64,000 nucleotides of DNA from Rhodococcus coprophilus NBRC 100603 (GTDB taxonomy: Bacteria > Actinomycetota > Actinomycetes > Mycobacteriales > Mycobacteriaceae): NCBI RefSeq assembly GCF_001895045.1, contig NZ_BDAM01000007.1, positions 248,001-312,000 of the forward strand, read 5' to 3'. Below are positions 1-11,090 of this stretch, one piece after another (position 1 is the first letter of the stretch; each line of letters begins with the position of its first letter). The position numbers and the translations under genes are program-made. Under the pieces are notes generated by a model. It made no database searches. It was not told the DNA's origin and saw only the letters and a program-made list of their open reading frames with translations.

Positions 1-94
1 TCGGCCCGCGGATCGCGCCTACGCTCGAGTAGTCACCGTCGACGCGTCCGCCCGTCAATCCTCGTCGATCCTCGAGATCGAGTCGGAGGCGACC

Positions 95-283
95 ATGGCA
101 TTCCTGGCATCCGTACCAATTCTTCTCGCGCTCGTCGCGCTGCTGTACTTCGTCTCGTGCCGCATCGTGGACCATCAGATCCGCAGTGCCGAACGCGAAT
201 ACGGCCGTGCACCGAGCGAGCCGACGATGGGACCCGAGCCTGCGGTGCCGCCTGTGGTGCCCGGGGTTCCCGCCCCGCGCTGA
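95..283 (+). CDS. small single-pass membrane protein, unknown function
   Basis: Encodes 62 residues. The N-terminal third (about residues 3-22) is a hydrophobic segment that fits a membrane anchor. It is followed by a charged stretch and a Pro-rich C-terminus. The start is supported by a GGAGG five bases before the ATG. It ends just before the convergent cwsA gene. I do not recognise a family. The position at the edge of the cell-division block suggests an envelope role, but that is only inference. Confidence 0.55.
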   Translation: MAFLASVPILLALVALLYFVSCRIVDHQIRSAEREYGRAPSEPTMGPEPAVPPVVPGVPAPR

Positions 284-289
284 CCGGGT

Positions 290-718
290 TCAGTCTGCGG
301 TGCTCGCGGTCGCGTCCGTGGCGACCGGACGAACGCGCGGAGGCTCCGGCGCGATAGGCGGGTGAGCCGGCCGACGACTCCGGTACAGCGCGACCGCACC
401 GAGTACCAGCGCGGTGAGAGCACCCGTCGTGAGCAGGGCTTTACGGCCCGGCGACGGTGCCTTACGCCGACGGGGTGCGGGGGTGAGCGCCGCGGACTTC
501 TCCCGCCGGACCTCCTGCGCGCGGTCGACGAAATTCTTCGTCAGTTCCAGTCCCTGGCGGGTGAGCAGGATGCCTGCCGCCGCAGAACCCTGCGCCAACG
601 TGGCCGCGCCGTCGCCGGCAACGTGCAGCGCGTCGCTCAGGCTTCCCGATCGGGCGAGGGGATATACGAGGTCGGGGAGGGAACCGTGGCCGGTGCGGGA
701 GTCGCTCGCCTTCTTCAT
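290..718 (-). CDS. cwsA: cell wall synthesis protein CwsA
   Basis: Encodes a 142-residue protein in the position of M. tuberculosis Rv0008c (CwsA), divergent from ppiA. In mycobacteria CwsA is a membrane protein that interacts with CrgA and Wag31 and affects cell shape and peptidoglycan synthesis. A single transmembrane helix lies in the C-terminal part (sequence ALTALVLGAVALY), preceded by a basic stretch rich in Arg and Lys. The frame stays open upstream, but the Met at 718 is chosen because the upstream extension is Arg/Pro-rich and would run towards the ppiA start. Assignment rests mainly on synteny and topology, since the family is poorly conserved. Confidence 0.75.
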   Translation of the reverse strand: MKKASDSRTGHGSLPDLVYPLARSGSLSDALHVAGDGAATLAQGSAAAGILLTRQGLELTKNFVDRAQEVRREKSAALTPAPRRRKAPSPGRKALLTTGALTALVLGAVALYRSRRPAHPPIAPEPPRVRPVATDATASTAD

Positions 719-835
719 GGGTTCCACTCTTCCATAAGGTCGTCTCTGTTCGGCGTCCGTCGCCGGGTGTCGTGGGAAAGGGCGTAGGGGGAAGGACTCA
801 GTGGACGCCCGAGACAGGAATGGCACCATAGGGGA

Positions 836-1363
836 ATGACGTCACCGAATCAGACAGCAACCGCCACACTCCATACCAACCGCGGAGACATCGTGATCGC
901 GCTCTTCGGCAACCACGCCCCGAAGACCGTGGAGAACTTCGTCGGCCTCGCCACGGGAACCAAGGAATACAAGTCCGCGAACGCCAAGGGCGAGTCCAGC
1001 GGACCGTTCTACGACGGCTCCGTCTTCCACCGCGTGATCGACGGCTTCATGATCCAGGGTGGCGACCCCACCGGCACCGGCCGTGGCGGCCCGGGCTACC
1101 AGTTCGGCGACGAGTTCCACCCGGAACTCCAGTTCGATCGCGGTTACCTGCTCGCCATGGCGAACGCCGGCCCGGGCACCAACGGTTCGCAGTTCTTCAT
1201 CACCGTCGGCCCGACGCCGCACCTCAACCGTCGCCACACCATCTTCGGTGAGGTCGTCGACGCCGACTCGAAGAAGGTCGTCGACGCCATCGCCACCACC
1301 AGCACCGATCGCGCCGACCGCCCGGTCGACGAGGTCGTCATCAACAGCATCACCATCTCCTGA
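836..1363 (+). CDS. ppiA: peptidyl-prolyl cis-trans isomerase A (cyclophilin)
   Basis: A 175-residue cytoplasmic cyclophilin that catalyses cis-trans isomerisation of X-Pro bonds. The core motif [15 protein letters not shown] spans about residues 64-78 and includes the catalytic Arg66 and Gln74. GSQFFIT (about 117-123) and a His near 134 complete the active-site set. There is no signal peptide. The length matches the mycobacterial orthologue Rv0009. It is divergent from cwsA and is followed ten bases later by the rhomboid gene on the same strand, so the two are probably co-transcribed. Confidence 0.96.
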   Translation: MTSPNQTATATLHTNRGDIVIALFGNHAPKTVENFVGLATGTKEYKSANAKGESSGPFYDGSVFHRVIDGFMIQGGDPTGTGRGGPGYQFGDEFHPELQFDRGYLLAMANAGPGTNGSQFFITVGPTPHLNRRHTIFGEVVDADSKKVVDAIATTSTDRADRPVDEVVINSITIS

Positions 1364-1373
1364 GAGAAGTGCC

Positions 1374-2300
1374 ATGACGAACCCCGGCTGGGGTCCTGCG
1401 GCCGAGGACGGTGGTCGGCAGCCCCAGCCGCGGTGCGTCCGCCACCCCGATCGCCCAACCCTGCTCACCTGCACACGCTGCGGCAGACCGTATTGCCCCG
1501 AGTGCCTGCGTCCGGCTGCGGTCGGGCAGCACTGTGTGGATTGTGTGGCCGAGGCAGCTCGCTCCACCCCTCAGACCCGGACCGTCGCGGGCGCGCCGGC
1601 CCGCTCGGGGAGGGCCACCCCGATCGTGACGTACACGCTGATCGCGTTGAACGTTCTGGTCTTCCTCTTCACCGCGGCGCAGTCCAGCAGTGTCATGAAC
1701 AACGAGCGGTCGTCGCCGCTGTTCCTCGACTGGGCACTGTGGCCTCCGGCGATCGCCGTCAACGGCGAGTACATCCGCATTCTGGGTAGCGGATTCCTGC
1801 ACTTCGGAGTGATCCATCTTGCGGTCAACATGTTCGCGCTGTGGATCATCGGCCGCGACACCGAACTGGTTCTCGGGCGTGCTCGCTACCTGTCCGTCTA
1901 TCTGATCTCGATCCTCGGCGGCTCCGCAGCGGTGATGTTGTTGCAGACGGGAGCCGTCACCGCCGGCGCGTCCGGCGCGGTCTTCGGGCTGCTCGGGGCA
2001 CAGGCTGTGATCTTGATGAGGCTTCGCCGCAGTCCCGCTCCGGTACTGGCGGTCGTGGCCCTCAACGTGTTCATCAGCATCACGATCCCCGGGATCTCGC
2101 TCTGGGGACATCTCGGTGGTCTCGTGGCCGGTGCCGCCGCCACCGCCGCACTGCTGTACGGGCCGCAGTCGTTCCGTGCCGGCACCGATCGCAAGCGCGT
2201 CGTTCGCACGGGATGGTTCGCGCTCGCCGCGGTCGCCGTCGTCGTGCTGGTGACGGTCGTGTTCGCGGTACTGCGACTACGGGCTCAGCTGGGCTTGTGA
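1374..2300 (+). CDS. rhomboid family intramembrane serine protease with N-terminal zinc-finger
   Basis: A 308-residue multi-pass protease that would cleave membrane-anchored substrates within the bilayer. Residues 21-58 carry a Cys/His cluster (CVRH, CTRC, CPEC, CVDC) like a B-box zinc finger. This is followed by about six to seven transmembrane helices. The catalytic dyad is visible as Ser200 in GASGAVFG and His246 in WGHLGG, and the oxyanion region has HFGVIHLAVNM at 143-153. The start is the ATG ten bases after the ppiA stop. A longer open frame exists upstream but lies inside ppiA. The 3' end overlaps the convergent PH-domain gene by 16 bp. Confidence 0.93.
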   Translation: MTNPGWGPAAEDGGRQPQPRCVRHPDRPTLLTCTRCGRPYCPECLRPAAVGQHCVDCVAEAARSTPQTRTVAGAPARSGRATPIVTYTLIALNVLVFLFTAAQSSSVMNNERSSPLFLDWALWPPAIAVNGEYIRILGSGFLHFGVIHLAVNMFALWIIGRDTELVLGRARYLSVYLISILGGSAAVMLLQTGAVTAGASGAVFGLLGAQAVILMRLRRSPAPVLAVVALNVFISITIPGISLWGHLGGLVAGAAATAALLYGPQSFRAGTDRKRVVRTGWFALAAVAVVVLVTVVFAVLRLRAQLGL

Positions 2301-2749
2301 TCGGGTGCCAGCCCCCGCGCGCCGAGTGCTTCGTGCACCGCGCGGGGGTCGGCCCCGAGGTCCCAGCGACCGAAGATCATCAGATTCTCCGAGCCGTCGG
2401 CGTCGATCGTGTCGATCTCGAGCATCGGCACCCGGCGGCCCATTCGGGGGTACTCGACGAGGCGCACACGGTGCAGCGCTGCGGCCGGGTACTCACGTCG
2501 TCCGGTCAGCCGGGTCACGGCGAGCCCCGACGATCCGGGCAAGACCTCGAGCCGGGGTCTCTGGCGCCACGCCGAGGCTGCGAACAAGAGCACCAGTAGA
2601 GCCGCGAATCCGACTAGAACGCGACCGGCGGCGTCGACTGCCGTCACCGCGGCCACGGCGAGCGCGACACCACCGACCGCGAGCGCCACGACGGCGCCCG
2701 GGGGAGTCGACCACCGTGGTGGGTTGTCGGCGCTCACGTCAGCCCTCAT
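2285..2749 (-). CDS. PH domain-containing membrane protein (Rv0010c-like)
   Basis: A 154-residue protein with two adjacent hydrophobic helices (about residues 22-60), followed by a small beta-rich domain of the bacterial PH (DUF2581/PH_6-like) type. It occupies the position of M. tuberculosis Rv0010c, between ppiA and crgA. Function is unknown; membrane location is predicted. The gene overlaps the rhomboid 3' end by 16 bp in a convergent arrangement. The Met at 2749 is used because it precedes the first helix by a short polar leader. Confidence 0.75.
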   Translation of the reverse strand: MRADVSADNPPRWSTPPGAVVALAVGGVALAVAAVTAVDAAGRVLVGFAALLVLLFAASAWRQRPRLEVLPGSSGLAVTRLTGRREYPAAALHRVRLVEYPRMGRRVPMLEIDTIDADGSENLMIFGRWDLGADPRAVHEALGARGLAPDHKPS

Positions 2750-2823
2750 ATCGCTTTGTGCACAGGGTTATCCCCAGGTGGGGATGAATAACAAAGATGT
2801 AATCCACAGGAGCGAGCGCGCTT

Positions 2824-3090
2824 TCAGCGCCACCTCATCGTCATGACGAGACCGACCACCATGAACCCGAATCCGATGAGGAAGTTGTAGGCCCCCAGCG
2901 AATTCATCCAGGAGATCTGTTCTGCGGCAAGGTAATACACGACCAGCCACAACAGACCGATGATCATCAGGCCGAGCATCACCGACACGTAGAGGGTGCT
3001 CGACGGCGCAGCCTTCACCTTCACCGGTGTGCGGCTCACCGTCCGGGCCGTCGCGCTGTCGTCCTTCTTACGTACCTTCGACTTGGGCAT
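2824..3090 (-). CDS. crgA: cell division protein CrgA
   Basis: An 88-residue membrane protein of the actinobacterial divisome. In mycobacteria and Streptomyces CrgA binds FtsZ, FtsQ and FtsI and helps place the septum. The protein starts MPKSKVRKK, the family signature. It has a basic cytosolic N-terminus and two transmembrane helices (about residues 34-54 and 68-86). Two adjacent ATGs are present at 3093 and 3090. The second is preferred because it reproduces the family N-terminus. A GAGGA lies just upstream. Confidence 0.95.
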   Translation of the reverse strand: MPKSKVRKKDDSATARTVSRTPVKVKAAPSSTLYVSVMLGLMIIGLLWLVVYYLAAEQISWMNSLGAYNFLIGFGFMVVGLVMTMRWR

Positions 3091-3213
3091 CATGTCCTCG
3101 TTCTTGCGACTCCGCCTGTGCCGGACGAGCGGAGTAAGTTGGGCAGCTACCTGTGCTGTATACGCTAACGCTGTCCTGTTCACGCTAACGTAAGGCCGGA
3201 TCGGAGGGGTGAG

Positions 3214-3939
3214 GTGTCCGAGTGGCGGCTGCGCCGGGTGGCCTGGGGTTCTGCGACCCTGGCCGTGTGTCTCGTCGGCGGGTTGCTGATCGGCACGACC
3301 CGCGGCGTCTCCGACGGCAACGAACTCCGCATCGGCGACTCGCAGCGCCTGTCCGACCTCGTGCGGGCCGCGCAGGCCGATACCGAGGATCTCGCGAACA
3401 CCCGTGACGACCTCGCGGCGCAGGTTGCGCAGGTTCAGGCGCGCGTCGCCGCGACCGACGACGACGTCGCATTCGTGCTCGACGAACTCGCCTCCGTCGC
3501 CGACCCGGCGGGACAGACCGCGCTGCGCGGGCCGGGAGTCACGGTGACGCTCACCGACGCGTCGCGCGACGCCGACGGAAAATACCCCTCCGGGGCGTCG
3601 CCGGACGATCTGGTGGTGCACCAGCAGGACGTCCAGAGCGTGCTCAATGCGATGTGGGCCGGCGGTGCCGAGGCGATCTCGATGCAGGACCAGCGGATCG
3701 TCGCCACGTCGGCACCGCGCTGTATCGGCAACACTCTGCTGCTCCACGGCCGCACGTATTCCCCGCCCTACGTCATCACCGCTCTGGGCGACCCGTCGCG
3801 GCTCGAGACGGCCCTCGACGCCGAACCGGGGATCAGGCTCTACAAGCAGTACGCCACCCGCTACGGGCTGGGCTACACCCAGACCAGCGGCGACGACATG
3901 TCTGTCCCCGCCTATACCGGGGGCGCACCCACCCGCTGA
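3214..3939 (+). CDS. DUF881 family membrane-anchored protein (Rv0012-like)
   Basis: A 241-residue protein with a single N-terminal membrane helix (about residues 10-27), a predicted coiled-coil stretch (about 45-85) and a conserved extracytoplasmic DUF881 domain. DUF881 proteins cluster with division genes in Gram-positives, and the M. tuberculosis counterpart Rv0012 has the same neighbours. The exact function is unknown. The GTG start at 3214 follows a GGAGGGG. It is divergent from crgA and lies 19 bases upstream of trpG on the same strand. Confidence 0.85.
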   Translation: MSEWRLRRVAWGSATLAVCLVGGLLIGTTRGVSDGNELRIGDSQRLSDLVRAAQADTEDLANTRDDLAAQVAQVQARVAATDDDVAFVLDELASVADPAGQTALRGPGVTVTLTDASRDADGKYPSGASPDDLVVHQQDVQSVLNAMWAGGAEAISMQDQRIVATSAPRCIGNTLLLHGRTYSPPYVITALGDPSRLETALDAEPGIRLYKQYATRYGLGYTQTSGDDMSVPAYTGGAPTR

Positions 3940-3958
3940 CCGTCGGTAACCTCATGGC

Positions 3959-4621
3959 ATGCGCATCCTGGTCGTCGACAATTACGACAGCTTCGTCTTC
4001 AACCTGGTCCAGTACCTCGGCCAGCTCGGCACGAAGGCCGAAGTGTGGCGCAACGACGACGAACGGCTCACCGCTCCGGGCGCACTGGCCCGCGTCGCCG
4101 ACGAGTTCGACGGAGTGTTGCTGAGCCCCGGCCCGGGCACCCCGGAACGCGCAGGAGTCAGCATCGACCTCGTCAAGGCGTGCGCCGAGACGAGCACACC
4201 GCTGCTCGGCGTGTGCCTGGGTCACCAGTCGATCGGTGTCGCTTTCGGCGCGACGGTCGACCGAGCGCCGGAACTGCTGCACGGCAAAACGAGTGTGGTG
4301 CGGCACAACGACACCGGTGTCCTCGCGGGCCTTCCCAGTCCGTTCACCGCCACCCGCTACCACTCGCTGACCGTGCTTCCCGAGACCATGCCCGCCGAAC
4401 TCGAGGCGACCGGTCACACCGAGAGCGGTGTGATCATGGCGCTGCGCCACACAGAGCTGCCGATCCACGGCGTGCAGTTCCATCCCGAATCGGTGCTCAC
4501 ACAGGGTGGTCACCGGATGCTCGCGAACTGGCTCGGCATCTGCGGTGAGGCGCCGGAAGAAGAGCTTGTCGCGCAGCTCGAGGCCGAAATGGCTCGCGCG
4601 CTCGACGGTGGCGCTGCCTGA
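3959..4621 (+). CDS. trpG: anthranilate / aminodeoxychorismate synthase glutamine amidotransferase component
   Basis: A 220-residue class I glutamine amidotransferase that would supply ammonia to a chorismate-using partner (TrpE or PabB) for tryptophan or folate synthesis. The nucleophile is Cys86 in GVCLGHQSIG. The His175/Glu177 pair is in GVQFHPESVL. The oxyanion loop SPGPGTP is at about 56-62. The equivalent mycobacterial gene Rv0013 is called trpG, but no trpE or pabB lies nearby, so it could serve either pathway. A strong terminator follows. Confidence 0.92.
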   Translation: MRILVVDNYDSFVFNLVQYLGQLGTKAEVWRNDDERLTAPGALARVADEFDGVLLSPGPGTPERAGVSIDLVKACAETSTPLLGVCLGHQSIGVAFGATVDRAPELLHGKTSVVRHNDTGVLAGLPSPFTATRYHSLTVLPETMPAELEATGHTESGVIMALRHTELPIHGVQFHPESVLTQGGHRMLANWLGICGEAPEEELVAQLEAEMARALDGGAA

Positions 4622-4642
4622 CCTGTTCGACCCCTCGACGAG

Positions 4643-4675
4643 GAAAGGTCCCGGACGCAATGTCCGGGACCTTTC
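4643..4675. terminator. bidirectional hairpin terminator between trpG and pknB
   Basis: A perfect 14-bp stem (4643-4656 paired with 4662-4675) with a 5-base loop. The outer ends read GAAAGG and CCTTTC, so each strand has a short A- or T-rich edge. It separates two convergent genes, trpG and the pknB operon, and probably stops transcription from both sides. Confidence 0.85.
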
Positions 4676-4692
4676 TCGTCAGGCGGTGACGA

Positions 4693-6606
4693 TCAGCGGA
4701 TTCCGAGTACGCCGACGCCGATCGTGATGGTCTGGGTCTTGGAGATCTCCGAGCCCGGAGGCTGCGCCTGCGTGATCACGGTGCCCACCAGGTCGGGCGA
4801 GAGTGTCGCTTCCCGGGTCTGCACGAGATCGGACGCGGAGCCGGTCCATCCGGCGCTCCGCAGCGCGGACAACGCCTCCGAGACCGAGCGGTTGGTGACC
4901 ACCGGCATCTCGATGCGATCGCCGTTGGAGACCTTGATCGTCACCGTCGAGCCCTGGGCGGCGGATGCGCCGCCCGCCGGGGACGTCGAGACAACCGTGC
5001 CGTCGGGCTCGCTCGAGTCGACTTCCTCGACGACGACCTCGAAGCCTGCGCCTTCGATGTTGCCGGTTGCCACCGAGGTGGCCTGGCCGACCACGTTGGG
5101 GACGCGCACCTGTTCCGGGCCGGATCCCAGCGTGATGGTGACCTCGCCGTCGCGCTCGATGCTCGCACCTGCCGCGGGGCTCTGACTCACCACGAGATCC
5201 TCGTCGTCGGCCTCCGAGGGTGCCCGCTGCACATCCGAACCGAGACGAAGGCCCACGGCCGCGAGTTCCTGCGCGGCTCGCTGCTGCGTCATCCCGCTGA
5301 GGCGCGGAATCTGCACCTGCTCCGGCCCGCTCGACACTTCGAGCGTCACCGTCGAACCCTCTTCGGCCTGCGTACCCGGCACGGGACGGGTGTTGATGAC
5401 GTTGCCCTTGGCTACCACCGGGTCGTTCTTCTGCTGGATGGACACCCGGAAACCGGCGTCCTGCAACTGGGCCTCCGCGACCTCCGAACTCAGGTTGCGC
5501 ACGTCGGGGACCGCGACCTGGGCGGCGGTCGAACCGGGACCGAGCGACCACAGGAACACACCGACGATGCCCACCACCACCAGCGCGACGATGCCGAACA
5601 GTACCCGCTTGGCGATCGATCCGCCGCCGCCCGAGTCGTCGTCGCCCGGCCCGTTGCCCGCCGGAACGGTCGGTGCCACCCGTGCGTGGCGTCCGGGGTT
5701 CGTGTCCGCCGAGTCGAGGAGGGTGGTGCGGTCCTCGTCGGTCATCACCATCGGAGCGCTGGGTCGTTGACCGTTGAGCACCCGGATCAGGTCGCTGCGC
5801 ATCTCCGCGGCCGACTGGTAGCGGTTGGCGGGGTTCTTCGCCATCGCCTTGAGGATGACCGAATCAAGCTCCGGCGGAATCGACGGATTGACGGACGACG
5901 GCAGCGGTGGATCCTCCCGGACGTGCTGGTACGCCACCGCCACGGGCGAGTCACCCTTGAACGGGGGTTCGCCGGTGAGGATCTCGAAGAGCACACATCC
6001 GACGGAGTACACGTCCGAGCGCGCGTCGACCTGCTCGCCGCGAGCCTGCTCGGGCGAAAGGTACTGGGCCGTGCCGATCACGGCGGCGGTCTGCGTCATC
6101 GGGCTGGCGGCGTCGGAGAGCGCGCGGGCGATGCCGAAGTCCATGACCTTGACGGCGCCGGCCTTGTTGATCATGACGTTGGCGGGCTTGACGTCCCGGT
6201 GCACGATCATGTTGCGGTGGCTGAAGTCCAGTGCGGCGCAGACGTCGGCGATGACCTCCATCGCGCGCTTCGGTGCCATCGGGCCGTCCCGGCGCACGAT
6301 GTCGCGCAGGGTGTCGCCCTCGACGTACTCCATGACGATGTACGGCAGTGGCCCGGCGTCGGTCTCGGCTTCGCCCGTGTCGTAGACCGCGACGATCGCG
6401 GGATGATTGAGGGCCGCCGCGTTCTGGGCTTCACGACGGAAACGCAGGTAGAACGTGGGGTCGCGGGCGAGGTCCGCGCGCAGGACCTTGATCGCCACGT
6501 CCCGGCCGAGCCTTGTATCCCGCGCGAGGTGCACCTCGGACATGCCGCCGAAGCCGAGGATCTCACCCAGCTCGTACCGAGAGGAGAGCTTGCGCGGTGT
6601 GGTCAT
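4693..6606 (-). CDS. pknB: Ser/Thr protein kinase PknB with four PASTA domains
   Basis: A 637-residue transmembrane kinase that controls peptidoglycan synthesis and division. The kinase domain covers about residues 11-275, with the Gly-rich loop GFGGMSEV, Lys40, catalytic HRD at 136-138, DFG at 156-158 and activation-loop Thr171/Thr173 in the conserved [13 protein letters not shown] basic juxtamembrane linker is followed by one helix (334-356) and four extracellular PASTA repeats of about 67 residues, which bind muropeptides or lipid II. It is the last gene of the operon; its start overlaps the pknA stop by 4 bp. Confidence 0.97.
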   Translation of the reverse strand: MTTPRKLSSRYELGEILGFGGMSEVHLARDTRLGRDVAIKVLRADLARDPTFYLRFRREAQNAAALNHPAIVAVYDTGEAETDAGPLPYIVMEYVEGDTLRDIVRRDGPMAPKRAMEVIADVCAALDFSHRNMIVHRDVKPANVMINKAGAVKVMDFGIARALSDAASPMTQTAAVIGTAQYLSPEQARGEQVDARSDVYSVGCVLFEILTGEPPFKGDSPVAVAYQHVREDPPLPSSVNPSIPPELDSVILKAMAKNPANRYQSAAEMRSDLIRVLNGQRPSAPMVMTDEDRTTLLDSADTNPGRHARVAPTVPAGNGPGDDDSGGGGSIAKRVLFGIVALVVVGIVGVFLWSLGPGSTAAQVAVPDVRNLSSEVAEAQLQDAGFRVSIQQKNDPVVAKGNVINTRPVPGTQAEEGSTVTLEVSSGPEQVQIPRLSGMTQQRAAQELAAVGLRLGSDVQRAPSEADDEDLVVSQSPAAGASIERDGEVTITLGSGPEQVRVPNVVGQATSVATGNIEGAGFEVVVEEVDSSEPDGTVVSTSPAGGASAAQGSTVTIKVSNGDRIEMPVVTNRSVSEALSALRSAGWTGSASDLVQTREATLSPDLVGTVITQAQPPGSEISKTQTITIGVGVLGIR

Positions 6607-8162
6607 GACGTTCCTTGGGTGTCCGGCGGTGCGTTGTTCGTACCGTTGCTGGCTTCGGGATCTGGGGCCCCGCCGTCGGCGTCTCCGTCCGCCTCACCGT
6701 CGGTTTCGCCGGCAGCCGGCACCGTCACCGTGGTCGTGGTGGTTGCGGGTGGCGCGGTCGTCGTGGTGGGGACGGTCGTGGTGGGCGCCTCCGTCGTCGG
6801 CGGCACCGTGGTGGTGGGCGGGACGGTGGTCGTGGGGGTGGGCGCGTCGAAGGTCGGCGTCTCCACCGGAGCCGGCGCGGGCGCAGGCTGCTCGGCGGTG
6901 GTCGTCCGCGGCGGCCGGGTGGTCGTCGTGGTGGGACGGGCCGTCGTCGTGATCTGTGTGGTCGGCGATGGCCCGGGGGTCTGCGTCCCCTCGTCCTTCC
7001 CACCGAACAAGACGATGCCCAGCGTCACGAGAGCGAGCAGGATCGCCGCACCCGCGGCCCACGCCAGAGCGGTCGGGCTCGGTGCGCGCCTGCCATCGCC
7101 GCCGTCACCGGATGACCCGCCCGTGGTCGGCGGTCCCGAAACCGGGGGCTGTCCGGCCGTCGGTGGCATCGCGCCGGTCTGCGGCTGGGTGTAGGCGGTC
7201 GGAGAGTAGTACTGGTTCGGGTCGAGCGCGCGGGTCGCCGCGGTCGGTGCCCCGGTGCCGGGCACCCCTGGCGGCAGCACACGGTTTGCGCTGGTCACCG
7301 GCGGAACATTGCCGGGCGGCGGCGCGGGCCGACCGGAACGGACCGCGGCCACGGCGTTGGCGAACTCGCTGCCGTTCGAATACCGCTGCGACGGGTCCTT
7401 CGAAATCGCGATCCCGATGAGCTCACGCACCTCGGGCGGCAGATCGTTCGGCAGCGGAGCCGGCGTCTCCTGGACGTGCTTCATCGCCACCGTGACCACG
7501 CTGTCGCCCAGGAACGGACGGCGGCCCGACAGCACCTCGTAGCCGACGATGCCCAGCGAGTAGACATCACTCGCCGACGTCGCCTCCTGGCCGAGCGCCT
7601 GCTCCGGCGCAATGTACTGGGCCGTGCCCATCACCATTCCGGTGCGGGTGACCGGCGACGCGTCGACAGCCTTCGCGATGCCGAAGTCCGTGATCTTCAC
7701 CTGACCCGTCGGGGTGATGAGGATGTTGCCCGGCTTGACGTCGCGATGCACGACGCCGGCGTTGTGCGCGGCCTGGAGCGCGCGCCCGGTCTGCTCGAGC
7801 ATGTCCAGGGCGTGGGGGAGCGACAAGCGGCCCACCCGCGACAACACAGCGTTGAGCGGCTCACCGTGGACCAGTTCCATCACCAGGTAGGCGATGGACT
7901 GACCCTCGGTGTCGGTGGTCTCGCCGTAGTCGAAGACCCCGGCGATTCCCGGGTGGTTGAGCTGGGCCGTGGTACGTGCCTCGAACCGGAAACGGGCGAG
8001 GAAATCCTCGTCGCCGGAGAGTTCGGCCTTGAGAACCTTGACCGCGACCCGCCGGTCGAGCCGGGTGTCGAGACCCTCCCACACCTGACCCATGCCACCG
8101 GTGGCGATCAGGCGCTGGAGTCGATATCTGTCGGCGATCATGGCGCCGCTGCTCAAAGCCAT
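6603..8162 (-). CDS. pknA: Ser/Thr protein kinase PknA
   Basis: A 519-residue receptor-type kinase paired with PknB in growth and septation control. The kinase domain covers about 13-275, with Lys42, HRD ending at Asp141, DFG at 159-161 and [10 protein letters not shown] in the activation segment. A Pro-rich linker leads to a single transmembrane helix (365-387). The extracellular tail has no PASTA repeats and is low-complexity, dominated by Thr and Pro, with an acidic Gly/Asp end. Only one base separates it from the pbpA stop, so it is translated within the operon. Confidence 0.96.
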   Translation of the reverse strand: MALSSGAMIADRYRLQRLIATGGMGQVWEGLDTRLDRRVAVKVLKAELSGDEDFLARFRFEARTTAQLNHPGIAGVFDYGETTDTEGQSIAYLVMELVHGEPLNAVLSRVGRLSLPHALDMLEQTGRALQAAHNAGVVHRDVKPGNILITPTGQVKITDFGIAKAVDASPVTRTGMVMGTAQYIAPEQALGQEATSASDVYSLGIVGYEVLSGRRPFLGDSVVTVAMKHVQETPAPLPNDLPPEVRELIGIAISKDPSQRYSNGSEFANAVAAVRSGRPAPPPGNVPPVTSANRVLPPGVPGTGAPTAATRALDPNQYYSPTAYTQPQTGAMPPTAGQPPVSGPPTTGGSSGDGGDGRRAPSPTALAWAAGAAILLALVTLGIVLFGGKDEGTQTPGPSPTTQITTTARPTTTTTRPPRTTTAEQPAPAPAPVETPTFDAPTPTTTVPPTTTVPPTTEAPTTTVPTTTTAPPATTTTTVTVPAAGETDGEADGDADGGAPDPEASNGTNNAPPDTQGTS

Positions 8163-8163
8163 G

Positions 8164-9648
8164 TCAGCCTCCCTGTAACCCGGCCGAGATCACGGCTCGT
8201 CCGATGGGCGCGGCCACGGAGCCGCCGGTCGCGGCGAGTGCACGGTCGCCACCGTCCTCCACGATCACCGCGATCGCGATGGTGGGTTGCTGCGCCGGCG
8301 CGAACGCGATGTACCACGTGTGCGGCGGAGTGTTCCTGGGATCGCTGCCGTGTTCCGCGGTACCGGTCTTCGACGCGATCTGGACACCGGGAACCGTGCC
8401 CTGCCCACCCGCGAAGTTCTCGGCGCCCACCATCAGTTCGGTGAGGGTCGAGGCGACCTGTGGCGGAATGGCCTGGCCCAGCGATTCAGGCGTGGTCTCG
8501 TCGAGGACGGCGAGGTCGGGACCCTGCAGGCGCTCGACGAGATACGGCTCCATCCGCACGCCGCCGTTGGCGATCGTCGCGGCGATCGACGCGTTCTCGA
8601 GTGGGGTGAGCGCCACGTCGCGCTGGCCGATGCTCGTCTGGCCCAGAGCGGCTCCGTCGGGGATGGGACCGATGGTGCTGGGCGCGACCGGCAGCGGCAT
8701 CTCCATGTTCTCGTCGATGCCCAGGGCCTCGGCCTGGTCGACGAGGGCTTCCCGTCCGGTATCGATGCCCATCTCGACGAAAGCGGTGTTGCACGACCGT
8801 GCGAACGCCTCCCGCAGCGTCACCGTCGGCGCGCCGCCGCACGCGGCACCGCCGTAGTTCTCGAGGGTGGTCGCCGTGTCGGGCAGGGTGATCGTCGGGG
8901 CAGCGGTCAACTGCGTGTCGGGGGTGACGCCCGACTCGAGCGCCGCCGCCGTGACGACCACCTTGAAGGTCGAGCCGGGTGGGTAGGTCTGCGAGATCGC
9001 CCGGTTGAGCATCGGCTTGTCGGGGTCGGCGTTGAGTTCGTCCCAGGCCGCGGAAGTGGCGGCACCGTCGTGCCCGGAGAGGCGGTTGGGGTTGTAGCTC
9101 GGCGTGCTCACCATGGTCAGGATCCGGCCGGTGCTCGGCTCGATCGCGACGACCGACCCGGTGTAACCCCGGCTGGTCAGTTCGTCGTAGGCGACCTGCT
9201 GCATCAGGGGGTCGATCGTGGTGACCACGTTGCCGCCACGAGGATTGCGTCCGGAGACCAGGTCGAATAACCGCTGCCCGAACAGCAGGTTGTCGGACCC
9301 GTTGAGCACCGCATCTTCGGAGCGCTCGAGCCCGGTGCTCCCGTACTGCATGGAGTAGAAGCCCGTGACCGGCGCGTAGGCGAGCGGACTCATCGGCTGG
9401 TTCGGCGGCGCCGGGTACTCGCGCAGGTACTTGTAGCGGCTGTCGGTGGGGATCGAGACGGCGAGCGCTTGCCCCGCCGCGGAGATCTGGCCGCGCTGGC
9501 GGGAGTACTCGTCGATCAGCACGCGGGAGTTGCGCGGATCGGTGCGCAGATTGTCGGCATTGATGACCTGCACATACGTGGCGTTGGCGAGGAGGGCGAC
9601 GACCATGAGCATCACCGCCATCGCGACCTTACGAAGCGGACCGTTCAT
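8164..9648 (-). CDS. pbpA: penicillin-binding protein PbpA (class B transpeptidase)
   Basis: A 494-residue membrane-anchored D,D-transpeptidase that crosslinks peptidoglycan. An N-terminal signal anchor (about residues 8-24) is followed by a dimerisation domain and a transpeptidase domain. All three catalytic motifs are present: STFK at 226-229, SCN at 285-287 and KTG at 427-429. The start overlaps the rodA stop by 4 bp, which fits the usual pairing of a SEDS glycosyltransferase with a class B PBP. Confidence 0.97.
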   Translation of the reverse strand: MNGPLRKVAMAVMLMVVALLANATYVQVINADNLRTDPRNSRVLIDEYSRQRGQISAAGQALAVSIPTDSRYKYLREYPAPPNQPMSPLAYAPVTGFYSMQYGSTGLERSEDAVLNGSDNLLFGQRLFDLVSGRNPRGGNVVTTIDPLMQQVAYDELTSRGYTGSVVAIEPSTGRILTMVSTPSYNPNRLSGHDGAATSAAWDELNADPDKPMLNRAISQTYPPGSTFKVVVTAAALESGVTPDTQLTAAPTITLPDTATTLENYGGAACGGAPTVTLREAFARSCNTAFVEMGIDTGREALVDQAEALGIDENMEMPLPVAPSTIGPIPDGAALGQTSIGQRDVALTPLENASIAATIANGGVRMEPYLVERLQGPDLAVLDETTPESLGQAIPPQVASTLTELMVGAENFAGGQGTVPGVQIASKTGTAEHGSDPRNTPPHTWYIAFAPAQQPTIAIAVIVEDGGDRALAATGGSVAAPIGRAVISAGLQGG

Positions 9649-11090
9649 TCGCGGCCCATCATTTCCGTCGGCGCGTCGGCGATCGGTGTGGCCTTCTTTC
9701 GGGGAACCGCGGGTTCGCGGGCAGCGTGGGAGATCTTCATCAGGAGTGCCAGGAGAAGATAGTTGGCGAGCAGGGACGAACCGCCGTACGACATGAACGG
9801 CGTGGTCAAGCCCGTCAGGGGGATCAGTTTGGTCACGCCGCCGACCACCACGAACAACTGGACCGCCAGGGTGAACGACAGGCCGGCGGCGAGGAGCTTG
9901 CCGAAGCTGTCGCGGACCGCCAGGGCGGTGCGCAGGCCCCGGATGATGAGGATCAGGAACAGCAGCAGGATTGCGGCGAGCCCGATCAGGCCGAGTTCCT
10001 CACCGATCGCGGCGACGATGAAGTCGGTTTTCGCGAACGGCACCTGCACCGGCCGGCCGCTGCCGAGACCGGTGCCGGCGACACCGCCCGTCGCGAGGCC
10101 GAACAGCGATTGAGAGATCTGGTAGCCGGTGTTGTTGTAGTCGGCGAACGGGTCGAGCCACGTCTCGACACGCACCCGCACGTGGCCGAACATCTGGTAC
10201 GCGAAGTAGAAGCCGAGTGCGAGCAGCGAGAAGCCGATCACCAGCCAGCCGACACGCTCGGTGGCGATGTACAGCATCACGAGCACCGTGGTGAACAGCA
10301 GCAGCGACGTGCCGAGGTCCTTCTCGAACACCATCACACCGATGGACAGGACCCAGGCAGCGAGGATCGGACCGAGGTCGCGCGCTCGCGGGAAGTCCAT
10401 GCCGAGGAAATGCTTGCCGGCGGTGGTGAAGAGGTCGCGCTTTGCGACGAGGACCGACGCGAAGAAGATGATCAGGAGGATCTTGGCGAACTCACCGGGC
10501 TGAATGCTGAACCCGGGCAGCTTGATCCAGATCTTCGCGCCGTTGACCTCGGAGAACCGTGAGGGCAGCAGGGCCGGAATCGCCAGCGCGACCAGGCCGA
10601 TCAGGCCCAGGGTGTAGCTGTACCGGGCGAGCAGCCGGTAGTCGTGCAGGAAGGCGAGCACGAGGATGAACAGTCCGATGCCCAGCGCGGTCCACAGGAC
10701 CTGCTGCGTGGCGTCGGGTGACGGCGCCGCCACCCCCATGTAGCGGGCGTTCTCCTGGTCTGCGAGATCGAGCCGGTGGATCAGCACCAGGCCCAGCCCG
10801 TTGAGCAACGCCACGATCGGCAGCAGGAACGGGTCCGCGTACTTGGCGAACCGGCGTACCGCGAGGTGCGCGACGAGGAACAACACCGCGTACGTGACGC
10901 CGTATTTGAGCAGATCGGGAGTGATCGTCTGCTCAAGGCTCGCCTCGACGAGTATCAGCGACACGGTGGTGATACCGATCGCACCCAGGATCAGGAGAAG
11001 TTCGGTGTTGCGACCTGTCGACTGAACCGGTGCCGGAGCGAAGCCACCCGGGGGACTCGGAAAGGCCCCCGCGCCATGGGTCACCGACAT
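9645..11090 (-). CDS. rodA: SEDS-family peptidoglycan glycosyltransferase RodA
   Basis: A 481-residue polytopic protein with about twelve hydrophobic helices and the FtsW/RodA/SpoVE signature near the C-terminus (region ending [14 protein letters not shown]). It polymerises lipid II into glycan strands during elongation and acts with PbpA, encoded directly downstream. The start overlaps the pstP stop by one base (TGATG). The N-terminus has a short Pro-rich cytosolic leader before the first helix. Confidence 0.96.
   Translation of the reverse strand: MSVTHGAGAFPSPPGGFAPAPVQSTGRNTELLLILGAIGITTVSLILVEASLEQTITPDLLKYGVTYAVLFLVAHLAVRRFAKYADPFLLPIVALLNGLGLVLIHRLDLADQENARYMGVAAPSPDATQQVLWTALGIGLFILVLAFLHDYRLLARYSYTLGLIGLVALAIPALLPSRFSEVNGAKIWIKLPGFSIQPGEFAKILLIIFFASVLVAKRDLFTTAGKHFLGMDFPRARDLGPILAAWVLSIGVMVFEKDLGTSLLLFTTVLVMLYIATERVGWLVIGFSLLALGFYFAYQMFGHVRVRVETWLDPFADYNNTGYQISQSLFGLATGGVAGTGLGSGRPVQVPFAKTDFIVAAIGEELGLIGLAAILLLFLILIIRGLRTALAVRDSFGKLLAAGLSFTLAVQLFVVVGGVTKLIPLTGLTTPFMSYGGSSLLANYLLLALLMKISHAAREPAVPRKKATPIADAPTEMMGRE

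Noticed and set aside
5686-7194. 500-codon plus-strand open frame antisense to pknB and pknA
   Set aside because: Its Val/Gly-rich end is the antisense of the PknA Thr/Pro tail; no start signal or homology.
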